A stretch of DNA of 64,000 nucleotides, taken from Owenia fusiformis (Eukaryota; Annelida; Polychaeta; Sabellida; Oweniidae). The translations under genes were made by a program, and so were the position numbers. Location of the stretch: NCBI GenBank assembly GCA_903813345.2, contig CAIIXF020000009.1, forward strand, positions 18,131,759-18,195,758, in the 5' to 3' direction. Positions 13,323 through 25,890 of the stretch are shown piece by piece (the stretch's first letter is position 1; every line of letters starts with the position of its first letter). Under the pieces are notes generated by a model. It searched no databases and was not told the DNA's origin. It was given only the letters and a program-made list of their open reading frames with translations.

Positions 13323-14076
13323 AAGTAGTTAAACTATACTGTGTGCAGAGTAGATCTTGCTTGACTCTATTGCTATCAGATCTTATACTAAACATCTGCA
13401 TGAACCAGACTTAAAAGTGATTCTTTGTAATCATATTTCATGTCTAACATGTTTAAGTAAAATGGGCAAAAAGTAAAGAACTAACCAATTAATATGTTAT
13501 TTGCACATGTTCACACTGATTAAGCCAAAATATGAGCTTTACTCCATATTGAGTAACAAAAGACTAAAAATCATGTGTCTTCAGATACAACGAGTAAAAG
13601 TGATAGCTCAATTTTAACATCAATTCAGTCTCACAAACAAAACCCTGGCTCTATCTGTAGATAGGAAACACTCATTCAGACATATCAAGCAAACTCCTGA
13701 GGAATTCCATTTATAAATAAACATGCATTTCTATGGAGCACAGGTAACCATGTTGTTGAAATAATCGCCGTGGTAACAACTTCTGACAGTTCAAATTGCT
13801 TTATTTTAGGATGATACTAAACACATTTCCCTTAGTTATCTGATAGACCTTTCTATAAAACTTCCTCTTATCCTTCAGTTTTAATACATCAGGAATGGAT
13901 GTATATACTCTAATACATCTAGTCTACTGCACTGCATGAAGGATCAATAATGTTCAACATGCATTAAATGCAATAATCATAGAAAAACTTTTTCACCATG
14001 AGAAAACTACAGAAAGCAAACCCCAACAAACAATATCAATCAATTTACAAAATTAAAGCAATGTTCTTTTTGCATA

Positions 14077-14346
14077 GAGCAAGGTTGACACACTGCAGAA
14101 CTGACACACCAAGCCTGACACAATCCAACATGGACACACTGCAGGATAAACACACATAAAGACTGACAGAATGCAAATTTGACACACTGCAAGATTGACA
14201 CGTTTCAAGACTGACACAATGCAAGATTGACACGTATCAAGACTAACACAAGGCAAGATTGACACACTGCAGGATTGACACATATCAAAAAAAAACAGAC
14301 ACACTGCAGGATTGACACACTGAAAAGTTGACACAAAGCAAGGTGA
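14077..14346. repeat. 16-bp minisatellite, about 16 degenerate copies
   Basis: The unit approximates TGACACACTGCAAGAT with alternating variants (TGACACGTTTCAAGAC, TGACACAATGCAAGAT), giving a partial 32-bp higher-order pattern. Two overlapping minus-strand open frames rich in Cys, Ser and Val are products of the array. Confidence 0.8.
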
Positions 14347-15777
14347 ATACAGTCTGTTTCAAGATGACATCATTTCTCATAAAACTCTAACTACTTAACT
14401 CTAAACTCTTTAATGACAAAAGCCATCCATTTTACGTGGGCCTAACAGGAAATTGAAATTCACTGTTGTTTCATTATAGCATTAATCACAAGATGTAAAG
14501 CTTTTGTAATTTGACGGAAAAAGCATAACCATATTACGCGAGACCTTCGATAGAATGTTATTGATAATTTTTTAATACGGCGAGTGATATACTATGTATG
14601 TGTGTCTAAGATGTATCAATCGGCTGTTAAATGTATCTTCTTAGATAATATAGGGAAGACCATTTCACATGACTGATAGGAATTTAAATAACTATAATAT
14701 GCATAATTAGACTAAATATGAGGTTTTGCACAATCAAAGACCGTATGTCCAGGGTCCCAGATATGAGTCCTACCTTAAAACAAAACCCACAAACGCATTC
14801 CTTTTGGAAACATTACAGATAGGATACCATGCAATAGTTTCCTTAAATGTAAGAATGCGTTTAATGTTTTTGATTGCAAAAATTCAGCACTATATGATTG
14901 AAAACTTTCAATTAGGATAGCTTTATGAGCATGTGTGAAAATCTAAACTTCAAAATGCTGTATCATTTTACGCCATTGTAGCAATTGTAACAAAGTTGTA
15001 TAGATGGAGCAACTGACCTAGACTCACTGATGGCCCTCTAATTCGCAGTTCTCGCTGCAAACATTCTCCATTTATCAAATTGTCAGCGTTATTAATCAAC
15101 TTTAATCAAGAGATATATCTAGCAACAAGGGCTCATATCAGAAAAACCTTGTCAACATTTCAAACCCTACATACATTCCTTTTGTATTTCTGATATAACA
15201 AACTATAAGTTGAGAAAACATTTATTATTATAAACATAATATTAAAGCTCATTGAAGCAAGATTGTTTCTCTCAGTTTCATAGTTTTTTTCATGAGAAAG
15301 TATAAGCCGCAAGCATGAATGTAAGATCACTAGACTATTAGCATATATAGCACCATACAGTACCTCATGGAGGGATAAAGCCAATATCAATTTTACACAA
15401 GGAATAAGCTTCTAGGGACCATGCAAAAACGCTCGTCATTTACAGAACAGTCAATTTTGAAAAATTGTGAATTTGATTTTTTTACCGTCTCACTACATTA
15501 TTGTTAACAGACATTTTGAATCCTTGAAAGAAACATGTTATAAAGAGTATAGGTGGAATAGGAAATTCTGATTGCAGTTAATCACAAAAGGATATCACTT
15601 TGATATGGCCCCAAACAATCAATTTCTGCAAAAGCAAATGAGCCAAGAAGAATCTTTTCTAAATATTCCATTTCATTCACACATATAGCAATGAACAAGA
15701 TTCATTTGAGATCTTATGATGGCAGAAATCAATCTAAGGAAATAATGGTCACTAAAGATAAACAACAACATGCAAAA
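14347..15777. other. Unique AT-rich sequence, no gene seen
   Basis: Short open frames only. No repeat or RNA gene was recognised. Confidence 0.4.
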
Positions 15778-15910
15778 TGTCACTACCAGCCATTTGTTAT
15801 AGACACTGAACACCAAACGCCGAATGCCGAACACCAACCACCAACCATTGAACATCATCCACAAAAAAGTTGGAGACTATAAAAACATATCATCACTTTT
15901 GGTGGTGACA
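15778..15910. mobile_element. TGTCACCACC-ended MITE, short copy A
   Basis: TGTCACTACC at 15778-15787 faces GGTGGTGACA at 15901-15910. The interior has CACTGAACACC and CCAACCACCAACC motifs and a TTGGAGACTATAA motif near the right end. These elements recur at 45346 and 46122. The sequence left of the TIR (CATGCAAAATGTCAC) is also shared with copy B, so the true left border may lie further out. Confidence 0.65.
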
Positions 15911-18253
15911 TAATAAAAGATAATCAAAAAGTTATTTCTATTAATTTTGCTATTTCTTCATTTTTAGGAAGCATAAATCAAATATGATAACCATATCAGA
16001 TCTTTCTATTTCTCTTTCTATTCGAAACTGAGATATACATGTATCATGTCTATTAAGTAGATCAGGACATTTATGCTTCTAGTATGATTTATAATGTTGG
16101 ATTATTTGTGTTTTTCAAACTGTTACTTGTGCTTGCTCAAGAGAACATAAATATGCATTTTTTGAAAGAAAGAGTATATCAGCAAGTCAGAACCAGAGAT
16201 TGATTAAAGAGGATTTCTTAAATTGATGATTACTTATTTTAGCTTTAAATCCAAACATAATATATAGTTTAAAGCCTCAGGTACATTTGCTCTATGCGCC
16301 CATACAGCGACCGCAGCTTCACAAAATTGATATAGAAAATCTACATTGTACTGCTTATCCCTTTACTCATGCTGCATATTTCTTTCGATTTTGGGAATGT
16401 ATGGCCACCGTACGGGTGCTGTAGATGAAATGTGACTAGGACATAACTGTAAAAGGAAAAACAAATTATAGTTTAACGCTTATCAGGATCACAATTTTAA
16501 AAAAATTATCAGTAATAATAATCCAGGGGTAGTTTGGCTAGCTGATGGGCTAGAAAGAGTAAAGAATCACTTATTAAAAATAATTATCTTGGTAAATCCC
16601 TGTTGATTTGTCTTGAGGTATATGGACCGCTTCTGTTTCCTTTATATGCTTAAAGCATAGAAATCATCAATCACTCCATTCTTGATAATGGATTTCAGAG
16701 TCTGTCTCCTTTCTCTCCCTAAGGAGATGTCTGCTAAGATCTAAGCTCCCGAGGGAGATATCTACTAAGACTTAACTTGATTGGCATAATATCACATTAC
16801 AATATACAAGGAAACTATTACAGTATTTAAGGTTTTTAGGGATTATCGTTCTTTAGCCTTGTTACAGTACAACTCTGCGTTTATTCAAATGTGACAAAAT
16901 GAAAAGATTTACACAAATGACAAGAGTTTTATGTTCCTAACTGATCGTTTAACAAACATAAATGTCACAAAATCCTTTTTCTAAAACCTATATACAACAC
17001 AAAATTAAAATTTATAATTAAAAATATCTTTAAAGTATCATAAAATCAAACATAATCAGTACAGTCATCATTCTCTCAGTTAATGATGATAAAATAAATA
17101 ATAAAAATCAAAGTAAAATGATATTTTAGATGGTTTTGTAACCAGTCTGTAGTTTATATAAAGTCATATATCTGTACTAAACAGTTAAAAAGACATACAG
17201 TATGCGATGTGTGATATATGGGTATTACTGGGGGGTTCTAACTTGTGGGTTTACACTCCATTTGTGTAGAATCAATAAATAAACATAAACATGTTAAAGT
17301 GTCTGGTTAGTACTAAACATCATGAATAAAACCTTTCTTTAAAAAAAATAATACCAGTCATATTGTATTCAAAACCACAGACTCTTTGACAGACATTTTT
17401 GAGATAAATTAAGTAGTGAAGATGAAACTTGATCATGATATGAATATATATGAATTTATAGTTTATATCTAGAACGCTATATGTGAATATCAATTCAAAT
17501 ACTTCCAACGCATATTTCTATAATTTAAATCTCTGTTCAGATAACAAGTACTGGAAATGTTACAAAGATGAAACTGATGTTTTATGTAAATTTCCCACTT
17601 CAGCCCTAAATACAGCCTCATTCTTACACATCCATCTAAAATCATCAATAGACATTTTGTTCAATTTAGGCTTTTATTTCAGGAGTACAATGCATAACTA
17701 TATATATGTAACATTGTAATTGAAAGCGGACATAAAATGCCAGAAGGCGATTTGCCGCATGATTGTGTATTATGCCATGAAAAATATATCAATGAAATAA
17801 ACCTATTGTTAAAAAAAAAAAAACTACCATCATTACATATAAATGTGATATATTATTTTGTTCATGTTCAAAAATGTTTAAGTGAAATGTTAGAGCAACC
17901 CTTATACATGCTGCATGTACTGTACAGTATTCTTAACACTTAAGTTTGTAAATAAATTAGTCTGTCAACAGGTTTATATGGATAATACTTCACCATTGTA
18001 TGCCTTGTAATAAAGATAAAAGAAATATGATATATATACAGTCCTTGTAGTAAAAACATTTATTTGCGATATAATGACGTATGGCATCAGGTAACGTTTA
18101 TAGGGTGGGGGACACTAATCAATTATTACTAAGGTAGCTTTTATGAACTAGTAGATGAATTACAAAACAAACAAAAAACAGAGAACAACTTATAGTGATA
18201 CTTTGTTAAATGAACATGTTCAAATGGTGAATACTTCATAACATGAACATGTT
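15911..18253. other. Unique AT-rich sequence, no gene seen
   Basis: Two plus-strand open frames (17483-17719 and 17737-17943) are short and AT-driven with no recognised domain. The stretch 16290-16440 has more balanced composition but nothing identifiable. It includes the possible 3' flank of the minus-strand gene ending at 18645; the nearest minus-strand AATAAA seen is at about 18060. Confidence 0.4.
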
Positions 18254-18540
18254 GATAAAGTACATATTTTATAACAAGAATACTTTTAAATACTGTAACG
18301 GGAATACATTCAAATAGGAATACTTTGTAACAAGAACACTTTCAAATAATGAATACTTTACAACAAAAACACTCACAAATAGTTCATATTTTGTAACAAG
18401 AACACTTTCAAATAATGAATACTTTACAACAAAAACACTCACAAATAGTTCATATTTTGTAACAAGAACACTTTCAAATAATGAATACTTTACAACAAAA
18501 AACACTCACAAATAGTTCATATTTTGTAACCAGAACAATT
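18254..18540. repeat. 66-bp minisatellite, about 3 clear copies plus diverged ends
   Basis: GAATACTTTACAACAAAAAC recurs at 18351, 18417 and 18483, exactly 66 bp apart, each followed by ATAGTTCATATTTTGTAAC and an AGAACACTTTCAAAT stretch. Diverged partial units extend left to about 18254. Because 66 is divisible by three, the array holds a 78-codon open minus-strand frame that is not evidence of a gene. It begins about 100 bp beyond the stop of the asparaginase-like gene. Confidence 0.85.
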
Positions 18541-18644
18541 CCAAAGAGGAAGCCTTAACAATTTAAGGCTTAAATTAATTAGTCGTGCTTTTATAAGGTG
18601 AAATTACGAGGCTAAAATCAAAATCAATTTGAATGTCAAACAGA

Positions 18645-19148
18645 TTATGTCATTGCAATGAAATATCCAGTTTCTATATCACGAATAACTTTATCCCAAG
18701 GAGAGACCCTACCATTCATTGCAACATATACCCCAGTGCCCTCAATGCATCTCAGTGCACCAACAGCGACACCTATATTAAACTCTGCATCAGAATCTTT
18801 GAAAATCTCAGGCTTTTTGGCTCCAGTAAACACAATAAGTTTTCCTTTGTTATTATCTGCAACGAAGGAGGCAGAATCAATCAATGTATCAGTGCCATGA
18901 GTCACCAAAATTTTCTGAATGGGTGATGCTTCGATGACCTTCACAAGCTGTTTGCGATCATCCAACGTCATTTCCTGGCTGTCTTTCTTGCAGATTGTCT
19001 TGAACTGGAAATTCCCAGACAGTGGAAGGCGCGTAAGGATCTTCTTTGCAGCAGAGTCACAGATCTCAAATGCATACCCACCTGTGGCTCTTGGGTAATC
19101 CTTGTCTATTGTGCCTCCAGTTTGAATCACAAGAACCTCATCACTCAT
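18645..19148 (-). CDS. Short L-asparaginase-domain protein, intronless
   Basis: This 167-codon frame encodes an L-asparaginase N-terminal domain, the fold that hydrolyses asparagine (or a related amide) to the acid and ammonia. Seen directly: QTGGTIDK at residues 9-16, with T13 in the place of the N-terminal nucleophile; THGTDTL at 83-89, with T86 and D87 in the place of the second active-site pair; FTGAKKPE at 107-114 and SDAEFNIGVAVGA at 119-131; and a lysine, K153, where the catalytic Lys of the family would align. The C-terminal domain of classic enzymes of about 330 residues is absent. From general knowledge, short single-domain homologues of about 160-170 residues exist, notably in bacteria, so this length looks complete rather than truncated. 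ATG 19146-19148 is the first in-frame start, and the frame ends at TAA 18645-18647. There is no intron in the coding part, and it is visibly richer in G+C than its flanks. A TATAAATAAG-like box lies about 155 bp upstream. No signal peptide is seen, so it is probably cytosolic. Activity and substrate are unproven. Confidence 0.9.
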   Translation of the reverse strand: MSDEVLVIQTGGTIDKDYPRATGGYAFEICDSAAKKILTRLPLSGNFQFKTICKKDSQEMTLDDRKQLVKVIEASPIQKILVTHGTDTLIDSASFVADNNKGKLIVFTGAKKPEIFKDSDAEFNIGVAVGALRCIEGTGVYVAMNGRVSPWDKVIRDIETGYFIAMT

Positions 19149-20171
19149 CGTGGCTGTGTTTCTGCTATATTGCCTTGTTCATTTATTGCCCTACTTGTTG
19201 CTGAGCTTTTTTGACACCCTGTACTGTTCTGTGGCTTATGTAATATTGCTCTGCTTGTAAAGTATGTAGTATTTACAGTATTGTCTTATCTGGGTAATAT
19301 CTTATTTATACCAATATATTGTCTCCTTCAATGGAATGTTGTCTTATTCATGTTCCCTCTTTTTGTATACAGGATACTGTCAAATCTGCTTCTGGATTTA
19401 TTGTTATTAAGTTTACACCTCTGATGGTTGTCTTTGCCTCTTATGATTGTAATTCTTTGCCTCTTATGACTGTAAGTATATACCTCTGATGACTGTAAGT
19501 CTTTCCTATATTGTCTTGTCTGCAACCAATGAGTGGACTTTGATGCCTCTAGAGTTAAATACATCAATTTCTCAGATTGTTAGATAAAACTTGAGCTGAT
19601 ATATATAATAGAATCAATCTTATCTGTACAACTGCTCTTCATTCTTTATTACTGACTTGCAGTGACAGTGGTAACATGTAAATGTACATATGTACCTGTA
19701 TATATTCTACTGTGTTGTTATAGCTAAAATTCACATCTATTGCAATATAGTGCTGCATACAAACCAGAATCGTTACCTTTGTATTTAAGATTTCGGACCG
19801 TAATTGTTGATTTTGATATTTTTAGATTTCATCGAATTAAACGACTTCATATTGCTTGATACTGACCAGTGCTTATATGTTTGGTATTCCTGTTGCAATA
19901 TAGAATTGGGAAACTATGCAAGCTTGCGTTCTAACAAGACTTGATGCAAGACTAGCCATTCGTATTTGCTCCAAAAATTTCTGGCAAAAATATCTCTAAA
20001 TTTGGCCCATGTTTAAGAAAAATAGGGCCTAATGTTTGTATCCTGCATAAAGGCTCCATTTTCATTCTCAAATTTGAACCATTTTCTCAAAGGAAACTCA
20101 TCTTCATGGAGTTTTATATTAAATGTATGCTTACCTAGCTGCATTAGCTCAGTGCTGAGAACAACAATCCT
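19149..20171. other. Upstream region of the asparaginase-like gene
   Basis: On the minus strand a TATAAATAAG motif (plus-strand 19301-19310) could be a TATA box. A cAG|AAACAC sequence just upstream of the start could be a 5'-UTR splice acceptor, though without a clear pyrimidine tract. At 19370-19520 there is a degenerate repeat of CCTCTTATGA/CTGTAAGT. No other gene is seen. Confidence 0.3.
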
Positions 20172-20968
20172 GCAAACATCATCTCATAGCAAACATATCT
20201 GAAACAACAAAACAACAATTTTGCAGATATTGTCTAATAGCAAACATATCTGAAACAACAAAACAACAATTTTGCATATATTGTCTCATAGCAAACATAT
20301 CTGAAACAATAAAACAACAATTTTGCATATATTGTCTCATAGCAGACATATCAGAAACAACAAAACAACAATTTTGCATATATTGTCTCATAGCAAACAT
20401 ATCTGAAACAACAAAACAACAATTTTGCATATATTGTCTCATAGCAAACATATCTGAAATAACAAAACAACAATTTTGCATATATTGTCTCATAGCAAAC
20501 ATATCTGAAACAACAAAACAACAATTTTGCAGATATTGTCTAATAGCAAACATATCTGAAACAACAAAACAACAATTTTGCATATATTGTCTCATAGCAA
20601 ACATATCTGAAACAATAAAACAACAATTTTGCATATATTGTCTCATAGCAAACATATCTGAAACAACAAAACAACAATTTTGCATATATTGTCTCATAGC
20701 AAACATATCTGAAACAATAAAACAACAATTTTGCATATATTGTCTCATAGCAAACATATCTGAAACAACAAAACAACAACTTTGCATATATTGTCTCATA
20801 GCAAACATATCTGAAACAACAAAACAACAATTTTGCATAAATTGTCTCATAGCAAACATATCTGAAACAACAAAACAACAATTTTACATATATTGTCTAA
20901 TAGCAAACATATCTGAAACAACAAAACAACAATTCTTCATATATTCTCTCACAGCAAACATATCTGAA
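20172..20968. repeat. 51-bp minisatellite, about 15 copies, with higher-order structure
   Basis: The unit contains TTGCATATATTGTCTCATAG, CAAACATATCTG and AAACAACAAAACAACAATT. Variant units with AGATATTGTCTAATAG begin at 20225 and 20531, exactly 306 bp (six units) apart, and each is followed by a unit with the CAATAAAAC variant, so a six-unit block was duplicated. Since 51 is a multiple of three, a 226-codon minus-strand frame (17-residue repeats rich in Met, Cys and Phe) stays open. It is treated as non-coding because a second minus frame is also open across part of the array and no flanking exon signal is seen. Confidence 0.92.
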
Positions 20969-22361
20969 AGAATACAGGATACCAATCATAAAATATCTTA
21001 TTCTAGCAATAATATGTTTCTTTACTATTTTTCATTTCCTGTACCTAACTTATTATAAATTAACAGAGAACCTGATGAACATATATAGACAATGAAAAGA
21101 AATGAATAAAACAAAGAAATTTTCAGGTTCAAAACAGTCAAATTTTGAAAAACAACTGAAATTTCGCTTGAAGTAAGCTTTGCGGTGAGATTTTGGTTTT
21201 CCTGATTGTAGTAAACAGTTCAGAAATGAAATGAAATAACCTGAATTAAAAAGATTCAATAAATTTTTCAGTAGTATAAATCAAATAAATAGATATTGAA
21301 ATTAATAACATTGGTTACTTGTTATATCTCTTTATTAACTTTTCCTCGAGGATATTCAAACAGACCATTGAAACTAACTATAGGAGGCGCCACCCAGCTG
21401 TTTTAGGAAAATTTGTTGACTGATATTTGGAGCATCCCTAGGCCCTTGGAAGATGGTGCATTTCTAAAGCACAAATTATTTGATTTATCTTCTAGTTGAC
21501 TTTTTAACCAAGATAATATTTACGTATGTTGTCAAGCTATGTTCATAATCATGTTCCCCTTTCACTTCACAACTTTACTAAATGGAAAATTCCCAGTGAA
21601 ACATTTTATCATGTTTTCAAAGTCATTTTATAGTCTCTCTATTATGAATGAAGTGTATTTTTTGACTAACATTTGACATACAACAGCTCAAATGTTGATC
21701 TATAAGGTATGAATGTATAGCTAGCGGCTTGAAATGTAAGAAAAAAACATCCTATCTTTGAGGTTCAAAACAGGTTTGAAAGCAAATTGATATGTACACA
21801 CATGATAAACACTAGCTAGGCCATCATTTATCCTGATATGTTTAAAAAACAATTTTATATTAGTGAATGTATCACCGCCCAATTTAATAAATCAACAGGT
21901 ACAAATCATTCATGCTAAGGGGTGGTGTCAAATTTTCAACAGATGTGGAAAAAATGAAGTCAATTTTGTTATGGTTCTCCTAGCTCCCTTTAAATAAGGA
22001 AATTTTATAATATTCTTTCACTTGAATATTAAAGCAAATAAACACTGTGCTCACAAAATCATCATTTGTCCATCTATCATTTCTTTATTCTGCAGATTTT
22101 GAGAAAGCTGTCCTGCTACATTCTCATGCATACTGCTACCTTCTCGTGTGTATTGAATTAATACGTTTTTTTATCTCTAACATCCCCCCCATTTCAAATG
22201 AGGTGGTAACAAAAACTTGATACAAAACTAAAAGGTATCTTTTATAAGGTAGATTTCCAGTCCCTATATCCTATTCAAATCTGAAGTAAGAATTAAAAAT
22301 TCATTTTACTCATAATACCTCATTGAAAATATCGTCTTGAAATCAGTGAAAAAATAAGAGG
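20969..22361. other. Unique AT-rich sequence, no gene seen
   Basis: No array, TIR pair or recognisable reading frame. Confidence 0.4.
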
Positions 22362-23068
22362 AATGTAGTCCCGGGGGGTTCACTATATATAAACCTTGAC
22401 GGGGATCCTCGGCGCATGTGGGGTACCTTTTTCAACGTTTGGTATGGCAATGGACCCATATTTTAGGATTTGGTATGGGAATGCCCGGAAATTTCTGACT
22501 TTTGAGGTATGGCAATGGTCTAACTTTTGCTCTTCTGGTGTGAGAATGGTCGTTGTAGATACGTTACCTACCATTCGTGGTATGGCATTGGTCCAGTAGT
22601 TGCAAATTTGAAGTTGTTTTTGATTGTTTCTCGAAGTATCTTCTTTTCTAGGGCCTTCTTCAACTTTTGAATTTTAGCCCTTTTCCCGGGAAATGAGGAC
22701 CAATCATAGGCTTTGATGAAGTCTCGCGAGATATTTCGTGATTTCAATACAAAACTTGCCGCCAAGAAAACTGGACGCTCGATTCGAAAAGTGGTTGATT
22801 TCCAACTATTGATATTTGATATTTGGACATTTGGTATGGCATTGGTCATACATTTTGACATTTGGTATGGTATTGGTCCCATAATTGGACATTTGGTATG
22901 GCATTGGTCCTATATTTGGACATTTGGTATGGCCTTTGGGCGTTATTTTGGTTGGTATGGGAACATATTGAAATTTGACAGATTGGTATGGGAACATATT
23001 AATATTTGAGGCTTCAGCCTAGGACCCCCGTCGAGTTTTATATACAGTGAACCCCCCGGGAATGTAGT
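22362..23068. mobile_element. TIR element (691 bp) with perfect 8-bp target duplication
   Basis: The element spans 22370-23060. Its ends are perfect 15-bp inverted repeats, CCCGGGGGGTTCACT and AGTGAACCCCCCGGG. The inverted similarity continues imperfectly for about 40 bp (TATATATAAACCTTGACGGG against CCCGTCGAGTTTTATATA). It is flanked on both sides by AATGTAGT (22362-22369 and 23061-23068), an exact 8-bp target-site duplication. The interior carries tandem units of about 32 bp built on GGACATTTGGTATGGCATTG. These keep several short overlapping frames open on both strands; no transposase motif is present. An 8-bp duplication is known for hAT, Merlin and P superfamilies. The termini do not settle which, so it is called a non-autonomous DNA transposon only. 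Confidence 0.92.
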
Positions 23069-25070
23069 GGGTGATTGAATTATGATTAGACATCAAGATG
23101 AGTAAATAACCTGTCATCTTTCAGTCAGAGATGAATGGAAATTTTATCTCAAATCACTGCTAGTTTTTGTTTGAGTAGATCAGAAAGTTAAAGCCCATAT
23201 ATCTTTATGGTGCTGATTGACCCATGTGTCAAAGCTTGTCCTTATTTGTCACTTTCTATGCTATCTTAATGCTAACTTATTAAACAAATATGAAATAATC
23301 AGGCTGAAGAGTTGTTTATGCGATTTATGATCAGCTATGTTTGTAAGCCTTCACTTGGCAAAGTGATATATCTAAGTTGATTATTTTGGTGATCGTTATT
23401 TGCATAAATACAAGTATGTAGGTGAAATTTACTTTGTAATATTTCCAAATTCTTTTTTAGATTCAACTTCATTCTATTTGATATTGGAAAAATAGCCATA
23501 ACTAGATGTCATATTCATAACCATTCTCCTGGTAGTTTCATACCTTCATCCTCTCTTCAGATTCTAAATTCAGGCATGAGGCGTAATTGCACTGGATGAA
23601 ATGCAAGTAGATTGGCTCAAGTTTAAGGTACCAAAATTAAATTTTCATGATCAGTGGTTATAATTAAATGCATTGCACATTTATTTTTAACAAGTTTGAT
23701 ATTCAAAATGTACCTGGCATTTTAGAAAGCTTAAACATACACAATCATATATTTTTACAATATATATTTAAAGTGTACATAAGATGATGATCTTGTGAGT
23801 ACTTGATATTCCTATACCCTATAAAGCACAAAGAAAACGATCAGATTTCAATGTTGTAAAAAACACCACTTTTATTCAACAAGGTTTGTTTGCTGTGCTT
23901 TGTAAATGAACAAAAGTTTCACTGCTCCATCAAGTCAAATATTTAATTGAATTTCTATTGGCAAAGACATCGCATTTACTTTGCAACTTTTTTAAAGACT
24001 GTGAAACTTCAAACCACATAAAGATTCTGATATATAAAAGTAATATTTCATTATTCATTATAGCTTTGATATAATCAATCTTTGTGACTTAAAACACTTT
24101 TAAACTATTCACAAACTCAAAGCAAAATAAAATTAAAGAGTTATAATCAGAAAATATGAAAGTCTGTCATCAGTTTGTGTACTAAGCAACATTAAATTAT
24201 CATTTTTGGATGACGTTCAAAATGAGCTAAGAATTCAGGAAAAAGTCCATACAGATTAACTAAAATAAAATGAAGACATCAAAAAACACATTTTCATTGA
24301 CTTCTGACTAAGTTTGCTTTATATCATAGTAACTCAACTTTTCTTCCATTGCTAGAATTTTCTCCAGGGATGTTTTATTTGCAATGTTTATAGGTAAGCC
24401 ACACATGATTAATTCATAGTCAATGAAAAAATCAGTTTGCTTTTTATTAGAGAAATCACGAACAAAAAAGTTACCTACTGATGTGATATTTACATATTGA
24501 TCTTCAAACAAACTTGTTCTTATTATCTTATTAATGTATTTTTTCGATTGATATTAATATCAGAAAATGATTCCTTGGAAAACATATCATTTCTAATAGA
24601 TAGATTGTCCTGAAGAAGAGCCATTGTTTGATTCATAACAAATCCCTCAAACAAAACCTCACATTTGGCAGACTATTCTGATAGTTTCAAAGTTTAAAAC
24701 ATACAAAATAGAGATTTTTGACTAATAATTATTACATCTTCATTCCAAAATACCTTTTTATGCCTTCCAAATATATCATACAAAGGATTAGGACTTAATG
24801 CAAGTATATACAGTGGTCAAGGGACAATCATTATGAAAGCATGGAGTGAGGTCATAGCCATTTTCAATTAATTATAGGTAACATTTTAAAAAAAACAATC
24901 TACATCTCATAATATACTTCTGATACAGCATCTTTCTCACAGTAAAATTACAAGAAGTGAACTGAACATAGATACATGTGTTTAGATAATTTATGCATTT
25001 TCGTAAGTCAAATCAACAAACTTGTATGTTACAAAGCATGTTACAAAGTAAAGTCTGATGATAATAGATC
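23069..25070. other. Unique AT-rich sequence, no gene seen
   Basis: Only short frames, including a 67-codon minus frame at 24308-24511 with no recognised domain. No repeats detected by eye. Confidence 0.4.
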
Positions 25071-25118
25071 TGAAGAATTTCTTCAAACTTCCTAGCAGCA
25101 GGTGTTATCAATTGCAAG

Positions 25119-25890
25119 TACAGTGAAACCTGTATATATTGAACATCTGCAGTGAAACCTGTATATATTGAACATCTACAGTGAAACCTGTATATATTGA
25201 ACATCTGCAGTGAAACCTGTATATATTGAACATCTGCAGTGAAACCTGTATATATTGAACATCTGCAGTGAAACCTGTATATATTGAACATCTACAGTGA
25301 AACCTGTATATATTGAACATCTGCAGTGAAACCTGTATATATTGAACATCTGAAGAATTTCTTCAAACTTCCTAGCAGCAGGTGTTATCAATTGCAAGTA
25401 TAGTGAAACCTGTATATATTGAACATCTGCAGTGAAACCTGTATATATTGAACATCTACAGTGAAACCTGTATATATTGAACATCTGCAGTGAAACCTGT
25501 ATATATTGAACATCTGCAGTGAAACCTGTATATATTGAACATCTGCAGTGAAACCTGTATATATTGAACATCTACAGTGAAACCTGTATATATTGAACAT
25601 CTGCAGTGAAACCTGTATATATTGAACATCTGCAGTGAAACCTGTATATATTGAACATCTGCAGTGAAACCTGTATATATTGAACATCTACAGTGAAACC
25701 TGTATATATTGAACATCTGCAGTGAAACCTGTATATATTGAACATCTGCAGTGAAACCTGTGTATATTGAACATCTGCAGTGAAACCTGTATATATTGAA
25801 CATCTGCAGTGAAACCTGTATATATTGAACATCTGCAGTGAAACCTGTATATAATGAACATCTGCAGTGAACCCTCTATATATTGAACAC
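25119..25890. repeat. 29-bp minisatellite with 116-bp and 280-bp higher-order periods
   Basis: About 25 units of CAGTGAAACCTGTATATATT plus GAACATCTG. Every fourth unit carries CTACAG instead of CTGCAG, giving a 116-bp period. The flanking sequence TGAAGAATTTCTTCAAACTT to GCAAGTA occurs at 25071 and again at 25351, 280 bp apart, so flank and array were duplicated together. All minus-strand frames across it are repeat products. Confidence 0.93.

Larger units (their letters stand above)
11609..14076. other. Unique AT-rich sequence, no gene seen
   Basis: It contains one isolated left end of the ACAGTAAAACC MITE family at about 13046 and a 50-bp sequence at about 13274 that recurs near 30597. Otherwise no gene, array or TIR pair was recognised. 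Confidence 0.4.

Noticed and set aside
20179-20859. 226-codon minus-strand ORF as a gene
   Set aside because: It is made entirely of 17-residue repeats from a 51-bp minisatellite. A second minus frame is also open across part of it, and no splice or domain evidence exists.
21380-21400. Second CTCF-like motif (TATAGGAGGCGCC)
   Set aside because: Several mismatches at informative consensus positions.
22383-23009. Several 63-104-codon ORFs on both strands
   Set aside because: They lie inside a TIR element and come from its internal tandem repeats.
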